Notes: generated from the sequence alone by a model not told the origin. A stretch of 64,000 bases of DNA from Bacteroidota bacterium (GCA_021156365.1 JAJNDK010000002.1:248001-312000); one strand, 5' to 3'. Counted from the stretch's first letter, positions 1 through 9,286 are shown. Made by a program: numbers and translations.

Positions 1-2
1 TT

Positions 3-2672
3 GATGCAAGTAATTTCAATTACGCTATTTCGTTCAGCGACAACAGCGGTTTGTTCGAAACGGATGAAAAAGGCGGAAGAGCTTCCAACACACTGATCAA
101 TACAAAAGATTTTTTGCAGGGTACCGAGCACAACGATTTTGACAGGGCCTATGGATACAACCGCAAAGGTGAGATCTTTTTTGCAGGGAATAAATTCGGC
201 TCGGCACGTTCTATGTTCTTCCTCTCCGAAAAATTCTTTGCCACCTCCGATTCGATGAATTCCCTCGCCTATGCACAATTGCAAAACAACAAGGCCCTGC
301 TCTTTCAATCAACCGCACGCTACACCAAAGCCGTAGAATGTATTGATAAAGCGCTAAGCCTGCGCGAGCAATTAGCTCCGGGAAGTGAAGTACTGGCTGT
401 ATCGGAAAATAACAAAGCTGTTCTGTTGAAAGACATGGGAAAATATGCAGAAGCAGAAGTATGGATCGATAAGGCCATTGCACTTAACAAAGCGGTGTCG
501 GGAGAAAAAAGCCTGGGCTATGCACTTTCCCTGAACAATAAAGCCATGTTGTACCAGGTTACCGGTCGTCTCGATAAAGCAGAAGCATTGATGGTGCAGG
601 CTGCCGGTATTGCGAAAGAACTTTTGAGTGAAAAATCCTCTAACTATATTAAGCTCACCATCAATCTTGCTTCCATCTACCGCGATATGAAAAAGTACGG
701 AGAAGCAGAAAAGATCTATTTAACCGCCATCGAGATCAAGCAAAAAAAATTAGGTGCCGGCCATCCCGATTATGCACATTTAAAAAGAGGACTTGCCGAT
801 CTGTATTGGGAAATGGGGAAAACAGACCTGGTAGAAAAAAACCTGGTAAGCGCGCTGGATATTTATATCCGGAAATTCGGCGATAAAAACCCTGCCACTA
901 CTGCTACACGTGCCGACCTGGCTACTTTTCACCGCGTAACAGGAAATAAAACCAAAGCCCTCGATTTTATGACGCAGGTCGTGAATGCCGATAAAGAGAT
1001 CTATGGAGAAAACCACCCGGAATATGTAAAACAACTGGAAAACCTTGCGATCGCACAATGGGTGAACCAGAAAGCTGCCGATGCTTCCTCCAATTACAAA
1101 ACCGTACTGGAAAAAACCTCGCAATACATTGATGAGTATTTTTCCACTTTAGGTGAAACGGAAAAAACAAAGTTCTGGGACAAGACCGTTCCCCGCTTCA
1201 ACCGCTTTAATTCTTTCGCCATTAGTAATGCTGCAAGCGATCGCTCTTTGCTACAGGCTATGCTGAATAACCAGCTGCACAATAAAGCCCTCCTTCTCAA
1301 TTCTTCTTCCAAAGTACGTAATCAGATCCTCAATAGCGGAAATGCCGCATTGATAGGGGATTACAACAACTGGCTGGGCACCAAGGAAGAATTAGGCCGT
1401 GCGTACACCATGACCAAAGAGCAGCTGAATGAAGAAAAAATAAACATCGACTCACTGGAAAATAAATCGAATGAGCTGGAGAAAAAATTATCGCAGCAAT
1501 CAGCCATGTTCGGAGAAGGAAATACAAAGGAAAAGATCAGCTACGGGCAAATAGCAGCTAAGCTAAAGGCAGATGAAGCAGCGGTGGAGATCATCCAGGT
1601 GCAGAAATTCGACAACATCTTTACAAAAGAGATCCAGTATGTAGCTATTGTTTTGAGCAGCGACGGGAACCTGGACCTGGTTACTTTTGATAACGGATCG
1701 AAAATGGAAAGCGAGTCGATCACCAATTACCGCGAATCCATCAAGAACCTGAAAACCGACAATACCAGTTACGGGATCTTCTGGGAACCAATAGAAGCAA
1801 AACTGGCCGGCAAAAAGAAGATCTATGTTTCACTGGACGGAGTGTATAACCAGATCAGCCTGCTCACCCTGAAAGATCCGAAGGCCAATAAATTCCTGAT
1901 CGAAAAAGAAAACATTGTAGTGGTGGGCAACACTAAAGACATCCTCAAATTAAAATCCGGTGCCCCCACTACCCGTTCCAAGACTGCATTCCTGCTGGGC
2001 TACCCGAACTACGGCAGCAATGATATTATTGCTTCGCTCCCGGGCACCAAAACAGAGGTGGAAAACATTACGAAGATCCTGAAGACTGCAGGATATACGA
2101 ATACTGTGGTGATGCAAAACGATGCCAGCGAAGAAGCTGTGAAAGCAACACATGCAGAGGTGGTACATATTGCCACACACGGTTTCTTTTTATCCGACCT
2201 CAGCGAGGTGGAAGGTGATAAAGTGTTGGGCGTGGAAACATCCAGCGCAAAGAAAAATCCCCTGCTCCGGTCGGGGTTGATGCTGGCCAATTGCGAAAAA
2301 GTATTTGATGAGACCGGCGAAAAAGCGACAGCTAATAACGGGATCCTTACTGCTTACGAAGCAATGAATTTATCACTGGAGAAAACAGACCTAGTGGTAA
2401 TGAGTGCCTGCGAAACCGGGCTGGGTGATATTAAATCAGGTGAAGGTGTGTATGGACTACAGCGCTCATTCCTTGTAGCCGGCGCGAAATCGGTGATCAT
2501 GAGTCTCTGGGAAGTGAGTGATGATGCAACGATGGAGCTGATGACCGCCTTCTACAAGAACTATGCTACCAGCGGAAACAAGCAGGAAGCGTTTTTAACT
2601 GCACAAAAACAGATCAAAATAAAATTCAAAGAACCTTTTTTCTGGGGCGCTTTTGTCCTGATCGGGAACTAG
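3..2672 (+). CDS. TPR-repeat CHAT-domain protease (5' end missing)
   Basis: The reading frame is open to the left edge of the window, so the true start is outside and the visible TTG near base 51 is only an internal codon. Counting from that TTG, residues about 1-340 are tetratricopeptide repeats (kinesin-light-chain-like spacing, for example GHPDYAHLKRGLADLY), followed by a linker with coiled-coil character near 455-485. Residues about 510-873 form a CHAT domain, the caspase-like peptidase fold. The predicted catalytic dyad is present: His in HIATHGFF (residue 710) and Cys in MSACETGLG (residue 787). It therefore looks like an active cysteine protease, or a scaffold with an intact dyad. In this family the TPR part binds partners or senses a signal. 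The next gene starts three bases after the stop, so the two are probably co-translated. Whether an N-terminal signal peptide exists cannot be seen. Confidence 0.9.
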   Translation, partial: DASNFNYAISFSDNSGLFETDEKGGRASNTLINTKDFLQGTEHNDFDRAYGYNRKGEIFFAGNKFGSARSMFFLSEKFFATSDSMNSLAYAQLQNNKALLFQSTARYTKAVECIDKALSLREQLAPGSEVLAVSENNKAVLLKDMGKYAEAEVWIDKAIALNKAVSGEKSLGYALSLNNKAMLYQVTGRLDKAEALMVQAAGIAKELLSEKSSNYIKLTINLASIYRDMKKYGEAEKIYLTAIEIKQKKLGAGHPDYAHLKRGLADLYWEMGKTDLVEKNLVSALDIYIRKFGDKNPATTATRADLATFHRVTGNKTKALDFMTQVVNADKEIYGENHPEYVKQLENLAIAQWVNQKAADASSNYKTVLEKTSQYIDEYFSTLGETEKTKFWDKTVPRFNRFNSFAISNAASDRSLLQAMLNNQLHNKALLLNSSSKVRNQILNSGNAALIGDYNNWLGTKEELGRAYTMTKEQLNEEKINIDSLENKSNELEKKLSQQSAMFGEGNTKEKISYGQIAAKLKADEAAVEIIQVQKFDNIFTKEIQYVAIVLSSDGNLDLVTFDNGSKMESESITNYRESIKNLKTDNTSYGIFWEPIEAKLAGKKKIYVSLDGVYNQISLLTLKDPKANKFLIEKENIVVVGNTKDILKLKSGAPTTRSKTAFLLGYPNYGSNDIIASLPGTKTEVENITKILKTAGYTNTVVMQNDASEEAVKATHAEVVHIATHGFFLSDLSEVEGDKVLGVETSSAKKNPLLRSGLMLANCEKVFDETGEKATANNGILTAYEAMNLSLEKTDLVVMSACETGLGDIKSGEGVYGLQRSFLVAGAKSVIMSLWEVSDDATMELMTAFYKNYATSGNKQEAFLTAQKQIKIKFKEPFFWGAFVLIGN

Positions 2673-2675
2673 ATT

Positions 2676-4196
2676 ATGAGTGATCCGAATACATATCACC
2701 GCCGTGATTTCATCAAACTGCTTGCTGCGGGAAGTACCGGCTTTTTCATCGCATCCTGCGGGCCGGACACCGAAGAAAAGCAGGTGACACAAATTCCGGA
2801 AAAAAAAGATACAGTACCCGCAACTGTTCCGGTCGAAGAAAAAAAGATCAGCGAAAATGTAAAGTACTATCGAAAGGAAGATCCCGAATACGAAACCCTG
2901 CGTCATGGGCACAACAAGCGTTTTAATAAATTTCCTGCAGTAATAGCAGTATGCCTCAATACAGAAGGAGTTTCAGAAGCCGTCCGGTATGCGAAAGAAA
3001 ACAAGCTGCCTGTTGCCATCAAAAGCGGCGGACACAGCCTCGAAGGTTTCTCCGTGAATGATGACGGAATGGTCATTAATTTATCAAAGCTCAAATCGAT
3101 CAGCCTATCCGAAGAAGATAATACGGTGAAGCTTGGTCCTGCCTGCACACTTTCCGAACTTTATGCAGATCTGATCCCGAAAGGCAGGATGATCCCTGGT
3201 GGTTCCTGCGGAGGAGTCGCCATTGGAGGGCTTTCATTAGGCGGTGGCTACGGAATGTTTTCCCGGAAAATGGGACTCACCTGCGATAACCTGCTTGAAT
3301 TTACCATGGTAGATGGCAATGGAAATACGGTGAGCTCGAAAGATGATCCCGAATTGTTATGGGCCTGCAAAGGTGGTGGCAGTGGTAATTTCGGAGTGAT
3401 CACCGAAATGAAATTCAAAACACATCCGGCACCCGCCACATTGACCGGCCACCGTTTCCGGAAATTCAAAACAGATACAACAACCGTGATGAACATCATG
3501 GAAAAATGGTTTACACTAACAGCCGATCTCCCTCCCTCTTGTTTTTCCGTATTCGTATTGAATGGCAAAACGGCTTTTATCCTGCTTACCAATTTTGAAG
3601 AAGAAACGGAGGCCGTAAAAAAAATCATCGCCGAGCTGACTGCCCTGACAGATAAAACGAGCTTAGGAAAACCACAGGTATTGGACTCCGCCGTGCAAAC
3701 CTTCTATGGTGTGCAAACACCCGTATTCGCAAAAAACTCTTCCGTAGGCCTGTATAAAAACTATGATGAAGTGAAACATATCCTCCGTCCAATTCTTGAA
3801 AAGATCTCTTCCACTTCGGGGATGCTCTTGTCGATTGGTACCTTAGGCGGAGCCATTGACAATGAAGAATTTAAAAAGGCCTCTGTATTTGCGCATCGTG
3901 GTTACACTTATCTCACTGAGCTGCAAACCTATTGGAAAAAAGAAGAACAGGGCGAACAGATGATCAAATCGTACCAGGAGGTCCGCGATATGTTCCAGGA
4001 CAATGGCGTATGGCGTGAGTATATCAATTACCCGGATATCGGGTTTCGCAATTGGGAAAAAGCCTACTATGGAAAAAATTACGAAAAGCTGCAGGAAATA
4101 AAAAAGAGATACGATCTCAAAAACACCATTCAGCATGCACAAAGCATCCGGACCGGATTGGAAGAAACGGGTGGAGAAGACGGTGTTCCGGCTTAA
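2676..4196 (+). CDS. Secreted FAD-linked oxidoreductase, berberine-bridge-enzyme type
   Basis: 506 residues. The N-terminus has a twin-arginine-like stretch (HRRDFIKLLAAG) and a lipobox-like FIASC, so export as a Tat or Sec lipoprotein is likely. Residues about 75-250 are an FAD_binding_4 (PCMH) domain; the C-terminal 45 residues are a BBE segment (YINYPDIG, then YYGKNYEKLQEIKKRYD). His120 in SGGHS and Cys178 in GGSCGGVAIGG match the two attachment residues of bicovalently bound FAD in BBE/GOOX enzymes. Family members oxidise sugars, alcohols or aromatic substrates with oxygen or another acceptor; the substrate here is unknown. It starts three bases behind the CHAT protease stop codon, and a cysteine desulfurase follows 43 bases later. 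Confidence 0.88.
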   Translation: MSDPNTYHRRDFIKLLAAGSTGFFIASCGPDTEEKQVTQIPEKKDTVPATVPVEEKKISENVKYYRKEDPEYETLRHGHNKRFNKFPAVIAVCLNTEGVSEAVRYAKENKLPVAIKSGGHSLEGFSVNDDGMVINLSKLKSISLSEEDNTVKLGPACTLSELYADLIPKGRMIPGGSCGGVAIGGLSLGGGYGMFSRKMGLTCDNLLEFTMVDGNGNTVSSKDDPELLWACKGGGSGNFGVITEMKFKTHPAPATLTGHRFRKFKTDTTTVMNIMEKWFTLTADLPPSCFSVFVLNGKTAFILLTNFEEETEAVKKIIAELTALTDKTSLGKPQVLDSAVQTFYGVQTPVFAKNSSVGLYKNYDEVKHILRPILEKISSTSGMLLSIGTLGGAIDNEEFKKASVFAHRGYTYLTELQTYWKKEEQGEQMIKSYQEVRDMFQDNGVWREYINYPDIGFRNWEKAYYGKNYEKLQEIKKRYDLKNTIQHAQSIRTGLEETGGEDGVPA

Positions 4197-4239
4197 CGTC
4201 AAACCTGAATGAATACACTATGAATTGATACAATAAAAA

Positions 4240-5391
4240 ATGAGCGAGCCTGTTTACCTGGATTATAATGCCACTACACCCATCGACGAGCGGGTACTGG
4301 AACACATGCTGCCTTTTCTGAAAAATAATTTCGGGAATGCTGCCAGCTCCACACATCAGCATGGATGGATAGCGAAACAGGCAGTAGACGATGCACGCAG
4401 GCAGGTGGCCTCGCTGATCGGGGCCGAAGAATCAGAAATTATTTTTACTTCGGGATCCACGGAAGCGATAAATCTATCCATTAAAGGTGTTTACGAGATC
4501 TATAAGAACAAAGGCAATCATATCGTAACGGTAAAAACGGAGCACAAAGCGGTATTGGATACCTGCGAATACCTTGCGAAAAAAGGAGCGGAGATAACGT
4601 ACCTGGATGTAGATGCAGAAGGCCTCATCGATCTGCAGCAACTGGAAAGCTGTATAACTGACAAAACGATAGTAGTAGCGGTGATGTATGCCAACAATGA
4701 AACCGGCGTCATCCAACCTATTGAGGAGATCGCGCAAATAGTACATGCAAAGAACAGCATTTTCTTTTGCGATGCTACACAGGCTATTGGTAAAGCAGAT
4801 GTGGATGTACTGGAATCCGGTATTGATCTGCTCTGTTTATCTGCACATAAATTATACGGACCAAAAGGTGTTGGAGCCTTGTATGTCCGCCGGAAAAATC
4901 CGCGCGTAACGTTAAGCCCTTTGATCCATGGAGGCGGTCACGAAAAAGGCCTGCGTTCCGGAACACTGAATGTACCCGGTATTGTAGCATTGGGCAAAGC
5001 CTGCGAACTGGCAAAAAAAGAAACCTGGGATAACAATACGAACATTTCCAAACTGCGTGCTTATCTCGAACACCAGTTGCTTGATATCCCCGGCATGCGG
5101 ATCAATGGCAGCACCCGCTCCCGTTTATACAATACAAGTAATATTTGTTTCTCCGGTCTCCCGATAGCTATCGGGACTGCTGCCAAACTCATCGCTGAAT
5201 GGAGCCGTCATTTTTCGGTTGCCTCGGGTTCTGCCTGCACTTCCGCAATCCCCGAGCCTTCACACGTGCTGCAGGCAATGGGTTTGAGTGAAGCCGACAG
5301 TTATGCTTCCGTACGTTTCAGCTTCGGTAAATACAATACACAGGAAGAAACGGAGCAGGTAGTGAAGATCATTAAAGGCACTTTGTTATAA
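4240..5391 (+). CDS. Cysteine desulfurase, IscS/NifS family (copy 1)
   Basis: 383 residues, PLP-dependent class V aminotransferase fold. It removes sulfur from L-cysteine and passes it on as persulfide for iron-sulfur clusters or tRNA thiolation. The PLP lysine is Lys204 in SAHKLYGPKG, and the persulfide cysteine is Cys333 in SGSACTS. Normal family length. The stretch between ICF and the active-site cysteine contains PIAIG, encoded exactly by the palindrome at 5160-5175, and this loop is three residues longer than in the second desulfurase of this window. No iscU, iscA or suf genes are nearby. It may serve the upstream flavoenzyme only by operon position; no direct link is evident. Confidence 0.93.
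   Translation: MSEPVYLDYNATTPIDERVLEHMLPFLKNNFGNAASSTHQHGWIAKQAVDDARRQVASLIGAEESEIIFTSGSTEAINLSIKGVYEIYKNKGNHIVTVKTEHKAVLDTCEYLAKKGAEITYLDVDAEGLIDLQQLESCITDKTIVVAVMYANNETGVIQPIEEIAQIVHAKNSIFFCDATQAIGKADVDVLESGIDLLCLSAHKLYGPKGVGALYVRRKNPRVTLSPLIHGGGHEKGLRSGTLNVPGIVALGKACELAKKETWDNNTNISKLRAYLEHQLLDIPGMRINGSTRSRLYNTSNICFSGLPIAIGTAAKLIAEWSRHFSVASGSACTSAIPEPSHVLQAMGLSEADSYASVRFSFGKYNTQEETEQVVKIIKGTLL
5160..5175. repeat. 16-bp palindrome inside a coding region (copy A)
   Basis: CCCGATAGCTATCGGG, a perfect palindrome. The same core occurs at 9462-9479 and 54270-54285, both intergenic. Here it lies in frame in the cysteine desulfurase gene and encodes PIAIG just before the active-site loop. Confidence 0.9.
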
Positions 5392-5413
5392 ATACAAATT
5401 CCAGATCTCTCTT

Positions 5414-5421
5414 TAATTTTG
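5414..5421 (+). promoter_or_regulatory. Predicted -7 promoter box of the M43 protease gene
   Basis: TAATTTTG fits the TAnnTTTG box used by the primary sigma factor of Bacteroidota. It ends 24 bases before the ATG at 5446. No clear -33 TTTG is found at the usual 19-21 base spacing. The box argues against a TTG start at 5419, which would fall inside it. Confidence 0.5.
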
Positions 5422-5445
5422 TATCTTTATAGTAAACCATTCCGC

Positions 5446-7497
5446 ATGAAATACATTCTACTCCTTATCGTTTTTATACCGGGCTTATTCCTGAATGCGC
5501 AGCACGATCAACACTGTGGTACCGATCAGATCATGGATGCACACTATCGCAAGCATCCGGAGCTGAAACAAAAACAGCTGCAACAAATGCAGACAATGGT
5601 CTCGAGAATAAAGAATAAGCAGGAGATAAACGCCGCTTCCTATACGATCCCTATCGTATTTCATATCCTGCACTTAGGCGGACCGGAAAATATTTCCGAT
5701 GCGCAGGTAATAGATGGTTTGCGGATATTGAACAGGGATTTTGCCAAACAAAACCCGGATACTATTGAAATCATTCCTTCTTTCAAACCTCTTGCAGATT
5801 CGATGCAGATCCAGTTCGCATTGCCGACCATCGATCCAAACGGGAATTGCACGAACGGTATCATCCATCATTACGATGCGGCTACTGACTGGTCCGACTC
5901 CGAGTTCCCGAACTACACCTGGGATCCCACCAGATACCTGAATGTATACATTGTACGTAGTATTACACTCAGCAGTGGCTTCGGTGCGGCAGGTTACACC
6001 TATTTTCCGGGTACCTGGCCCGACGGTGATCCTATGGATGCCATCTTTATGCTCAACAATTATTTCGGGACCTTTGGCACGGGTAATGCATTTACTTCGC
6101 GCGTGCTTACCCATGAGGTAGGACACTGGCTGGGGTTGTATCATGTGTTCGGGTGGAATCCGGCAGCATTAGATTGCAACAATGACGATTTTATTTTCGA
6201 TACACCTACCACGCCTGGCTATGTAAGCTGCCCTGATGCAAACGATCCGGCTTCCTACCAGATCTGTACACCCGGAGTAGATGAAAACTTTCAGAACTAT
6301 ATGGATTATTCCTACTGTGTGCGCATGTTCACGCAGGAACAGGGAGCCGCGATGCGGGCCTGTTTGCAAAGTTCCGTTAGTGCACGTGATAACCTATCCT
6401 CAGCTGCCAACCTGGTCTCTACGGGGGTGATCACTCCCCAAACCTGTGCACCTGAAGCCGATTTTTTTGCAAGCCGTTACATCGTATGTACAGGAACCCC
6501 GGTAACATTTTATGATGCTTCACAAAACGGAACACCTACTTCCTATACCTGGACACTGAGCGGAGCCACTCCTTCAGTTTCCAATTCAGCTGCACCAACT
6601 GTGATGTACGCTACTCCCGGTGTGTATTCTGTTACCTATGTTTCAGCCAATTCAACGGGAACCTCCGCGCCTATCACTAAGTCATCGCTTATCACGGTGA
6701 CAGGCAATACCGCTATGTACCAGTCTCTCTGGGGGGACGGTTTTGAATCCAATTCATTCAATACGGAATGGCGGGAATACAGCTCGAGCGGTGGATCCCA
6801 CTGGACAGTCACCACAGATGGATTCTTTTCCGGAACACATTCCGCTGTGATCCCATATCCATCCAATACAAGGAATATGCGTACGGCCATGGAAACTCCT
6901 TCTATTAATATGAATTTCTATTCTCATCCACACCTCAACTATATGTATGCAGGACAGGAAACCAGCATGGATCACGTGAATTCGCTGCGGGTATATATAA
7001 CAACTGATTGCGGGGATACATGGGCCATGATCGACAGCCTCGGCGGAATGGATCTGGCTACGGCCGGGATAGGCCCGCAGGGATATCTGGCAGTTGAACA
7101 AACCGAATGGGTTCACCGCAGCATCGATATTACTTCTTTCTCCTTTTTTTCTCACGCCTATTTTAAATTTCTTTATACACGCGATACTATCTCTGCTGCG
7201 AATAATTTTTATATCGATCATATAAATATGACAGATCCCTTAAGTTTAAAAGAAACCGCGGGATTTTCTTTTTCCGTGTATCCAAATCCAACAGGTGGAG
7301 AAATCAGTATTACTATAAACGGTGCGGTGCAGCAGGTATATATTACCGATGTGCTGGGAAGAACAATTGAAAAACAGGATGTGAACGCCAGAGGACAAAA
7401 ACTTTATATGCTCGGAAATAAACCGGAGCCAGGTATTTATTTTGTGCATGCACAATCCGGACCCCGGGAATTCGTAAAGAAAATCATTATAAAATAA
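5446..7497 (+). CDS. Secreted M43 (pappalysin-like) metalloprotease with T9SS sorting domain
   Basis: 683 residues from the ATG at 5446, which begins a clear signal peptide (KYILLLIVFIPGLFLNAQ). A pappalysin-type zinc protease domain spans about 60-330, with the extended zinc motif HEVGHWLGLYH (His223, Glu224, His227, His233) and a YMDYS Met-turn. Residues about 340-425 are a PKD domain, about 430-590 a MAM/jelly-roll-like module, and the last 80 residues a type A T9SS sorting domain (FSVYPNPTGGE, later GIYFVHAQS and basic end KKIIIK). It is expected to be exported by Sec, then passed through T9SS to the surface or medium to degrade proteins. A small secreted protein gene follows after four bases. 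Confidence 0.93.
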   Translation: MKYILLLIVFIPGLFLNAQHDQHCGTDQIMDAHYRKHPELKQKQLQQMQTMVSRIKNKQEINAASYTIPIVFHILHLGGPENISDAQVIDGLRILNRDFAKQNPDTIEIIPSFKPLADSMQIQFALPTIDPNGNCTNGIIHHYDAATDWSDSEFPNYTWDPTRYLNVYIVRSITLSSGFGAAGYTYFPGTWPDGDPMDAIFMLNNYFGTFGTGNAFTSRVLTHEVGHWLGLYHVFGWNPAALDCNNDDFIFDTPTTPGYVSCPDANDPASYQICTPGVDENFQNYMDYSYCVRMFTQEQGAAMRACLQSSVSARDNLSSAANLVSTGVITPQTCAPEADFFASRYIVCTGTPVTFYDASQNGTPTSYTWTLSGATPSVSNSAAPTVMYATPGVYSVTYVSANSTGTSAPITKSSLITVTGNTAMYQSLWGDGFESNSFNTEWREYSSSGGSHWTVTTDGFFSGTHSAVIPYPSNTRNMRTAMETPSINMNFYSHPHLNYMYAGQETSMDHVNSLRVYITTDCGDTWAMIDSLGGMDLATAGIGPQGYLAVEQTEWVHRSIDITSFSFFSHAYFKFLYTRDTISAANNFYIDHINMTDPLSLKETAGFSFSVYPNPTGGEISITINGAVQQVYITDVLGRTIEKQDVNARGQKLYMLGNKPEPGIYFVHAQSGPREFVKKIIIK

Positions 7498-7501
7498 CAC
7501 G

Positions 7502-8134
7502 ATGCGCTTTTTTATTATACTCCTGCTTTTGTCCGGTATCAGCAGCTTCGCTCAGAAAAAAACAAAGGCCGTAGTCAGCGATGCTTCTATGCTCACCAAT
7601 AAAGATACTTTTGAGTACTTTACGATCGCCGATACAAATTACAGTGCATACAGACTTCCTACGGTTCTTAACAAGCCGCAAACCTGGAAAAAGAGAGACG
7701 CGGAACGAATGGGGCCATTGGGTAATTCCTATCTTGTGACCTATACGGATACATTAAACCTGGAAAAAGTGCTGCAGATACTTGACGGGGAAAAGGAATT
7801 CTACCAGATCTGTGCTGCCAAAAGCTGGTGCAACAATCATTATAAAGAAGTGTTTCCTTACCTCGTGGCGAGATTAACGAGCAAACAAAAAATCGGTCTG
7901 GATAATTCAGCAGATCTTATCATTTGGGAACGGATAAACACGGGCGACATGAAATTCTACGGGCATGGAGGCAGCCTGGATTATGATCTGTTCACCACAG
8001 CAGGAAGGGTTTCCTGGATACTGAATGATCTGACGGGGGAAAAGTTTGCCATCGTGAAAGCCGGCACTATCCGGAAAGAGGCAATGAACTATAAATTGTT
8101 CTGGAAAGAATACCTGGATAAATTAAAGACCTGA
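7502..8134 (+). CDS. Secreted protein of unknown function
   Basis: 210 residues with a signal peptide (RFFIILLLLSGISSFAQ, cleavage near residue 18). No lipobox, no T9SS sorting domain and no further membrane segment. I do not recognise the mature part; it contains two cysteines in a CAAKSWC arrangement and a run resembling one helical repeat (KEVFPYLVARL). It starts four bases after the M43 protease stop codon and very likely shares its transcript, so a periplasmic or outer-membrane role linked to that protease is possible, but this is inference. It converges with the desulfurase gene on the other strand 12 bases later. Confidence 0.75.
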   Translation: MRFFIILLLLSGISSFAQKKTKAVVSDASMLTNKDTFEYFTIADTNYSAYRLPTVLNKPQTWKKRDAERMGPLGNSYLVTYTDTLNLEKVLQILDGEKEFYQICAAKSWCNNHYKEVFPYLVARLTSKQKIGLDNSADLIIWERINTGDMKFYGHGGSLDYDLFTTAGRVSWILNDLTGEKFAIVKAGTIRKEAMNYKLFWKEYLDKLKT

Positions 8135-8146
8135 TTTTACACTATA

Positions 8147-9286
8147 TCAGGCAGTCACTTTAACTGCAAACAGCTCAGCTAATTTTTTTACAACAAAGTC
8201 GACCTCCTCTTTGGTATTGAATTTAGAGAAAGAAAAACGAACCGAAGGTCGTTCCATGTCGATACCCAAACCTTTTAGTACATGCGAGCCCTGGTTACTG
8301 CCCGATGAGCAGGCACTTCCACCGGAGGCTGCTACGCCTGCAATGTCGAGGCTGAACAATAACATTTCCGCATTCTCTGTTTTCGGGAAACAACAATTCA
8401 GTACGGTGTACAAGCTATGTGCATCATCTTCTCCGTTTATCTCTGTTCCGGGGATCAGGCTTTGGATCTGTTCACGCATATAGGTTTTTAGTCCACGGAT
8501 ATGCTTCTGGTGTTCTTCCATTTCACGAAAACAGATCTCTAATGCTTTGGAAAGGCCAACGATGCCAGCAATGTTCTCCGTTCCGCCACGCATGTTACGC
8601 TCCTGCGCACCACCATGAATGAAAGGATTTATTTTGATCGCATGATTGATATATAAAAACCCTACACCTTTCGGCCCGTGGAATTTATGTGCCGCGCAGG
8701 TCACCAGGTGCACTTTCATATCCGGCAGGTTCATGTTGTAATGTCCCATTGTTTGCACTGTATCGCTGTGGAAGATCGCATTGTGTTTTTCGCAGAGCTC
8801 TCCTACTTTTTTCACCGGCAGCAAGGTCCCGATCTCATTATTGGCATGCATCAGGGAAACGAATGAACGCTCGTTGTTTTTCAAAAGCTCTTCGAGATGC
8901 GCCAGGTCTACATTCCCTTTTTTATCGATATTTACCCAGCTCAGTTTTATCTTTCCTTCTTTTTCCATCACCTGCAGGGTATGCTCCACTGCATGATGCT
9001 CGATCCTGGAAGTGATCGCATGTTTGATATTATGTGTGGAAATGCTCTGAACGATCGCCATGTTGTCCGCCTCTGTTCCACCACTCGTAAAAAAGATCTC
9101 TGCAGGTGTTACACCTAACAACTTTGCTACATTTTTACGCGCCGTTTCAATAGCCGAGCGGGTTCTTCTTCCAAACGCATGAATGGAAGACGGATTTCCG
9201 AATTCTTCCTTGAAATACGGCAGCATAGCTTCAAATACTTCGTCGTCGAGTTTGGTAGTAGCAGCGTTGTCTAAATATACTTTCAT
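8147..9286 (-). CDS. Cysteine desulfurase, NifS/IscS family (copy 2)
   Basis: 379 residues. PLP lysine Lys201 in CAAHKFHGPKG; sulfur-carrying Cys326 in GGSACSSGS; N-terminal YLDNAATT typical of the IscS/NifS group. It has the same fold and reaction as the gene at 4240-5391 but is clearly divergent in sequence, so the two are paralogues and not a recent duplication. It is monocistronic on the minus strand, with its own -7 box at 9348-9355. The stop codon faces the end of the secreted-protein gene. No scaffold or Suf genes are adjacent. Confidence 0.93.
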   Translation of the reverse strand: MKVYLDNAATTKLDDEVFEAMLPYFKEEFGNPSSIHAFGRRTRSAIETARKNVAKLLGVTPAEIFFTSGGTEADNMAIVQSISTHNIKHAITSRIEHHAVEHTLQVMEKEGKIKLSWVNIDKKGNVDLAHLEELLKNNERSFVSLMHANNEIGTLLPVKKVGELCEKHNAIFHSDTVQTMGHYNMNLPDMKVHLVTCAAHKFHGPKGVGFLYINHAIKINPFIHGGAQERNMRGGTENIAGIVGLSKALEICFREMEEHQKHIRGLKTYMREQIQSLIPGTEINGEDDAHSLYTVLNCCFPKTENAEMLLFSLDIAGVAASGGSACSSGSNQGSHVLKGLGIDMERPSVRFSFSKFNTKEEVDFVVKKLAELFAVKVTA

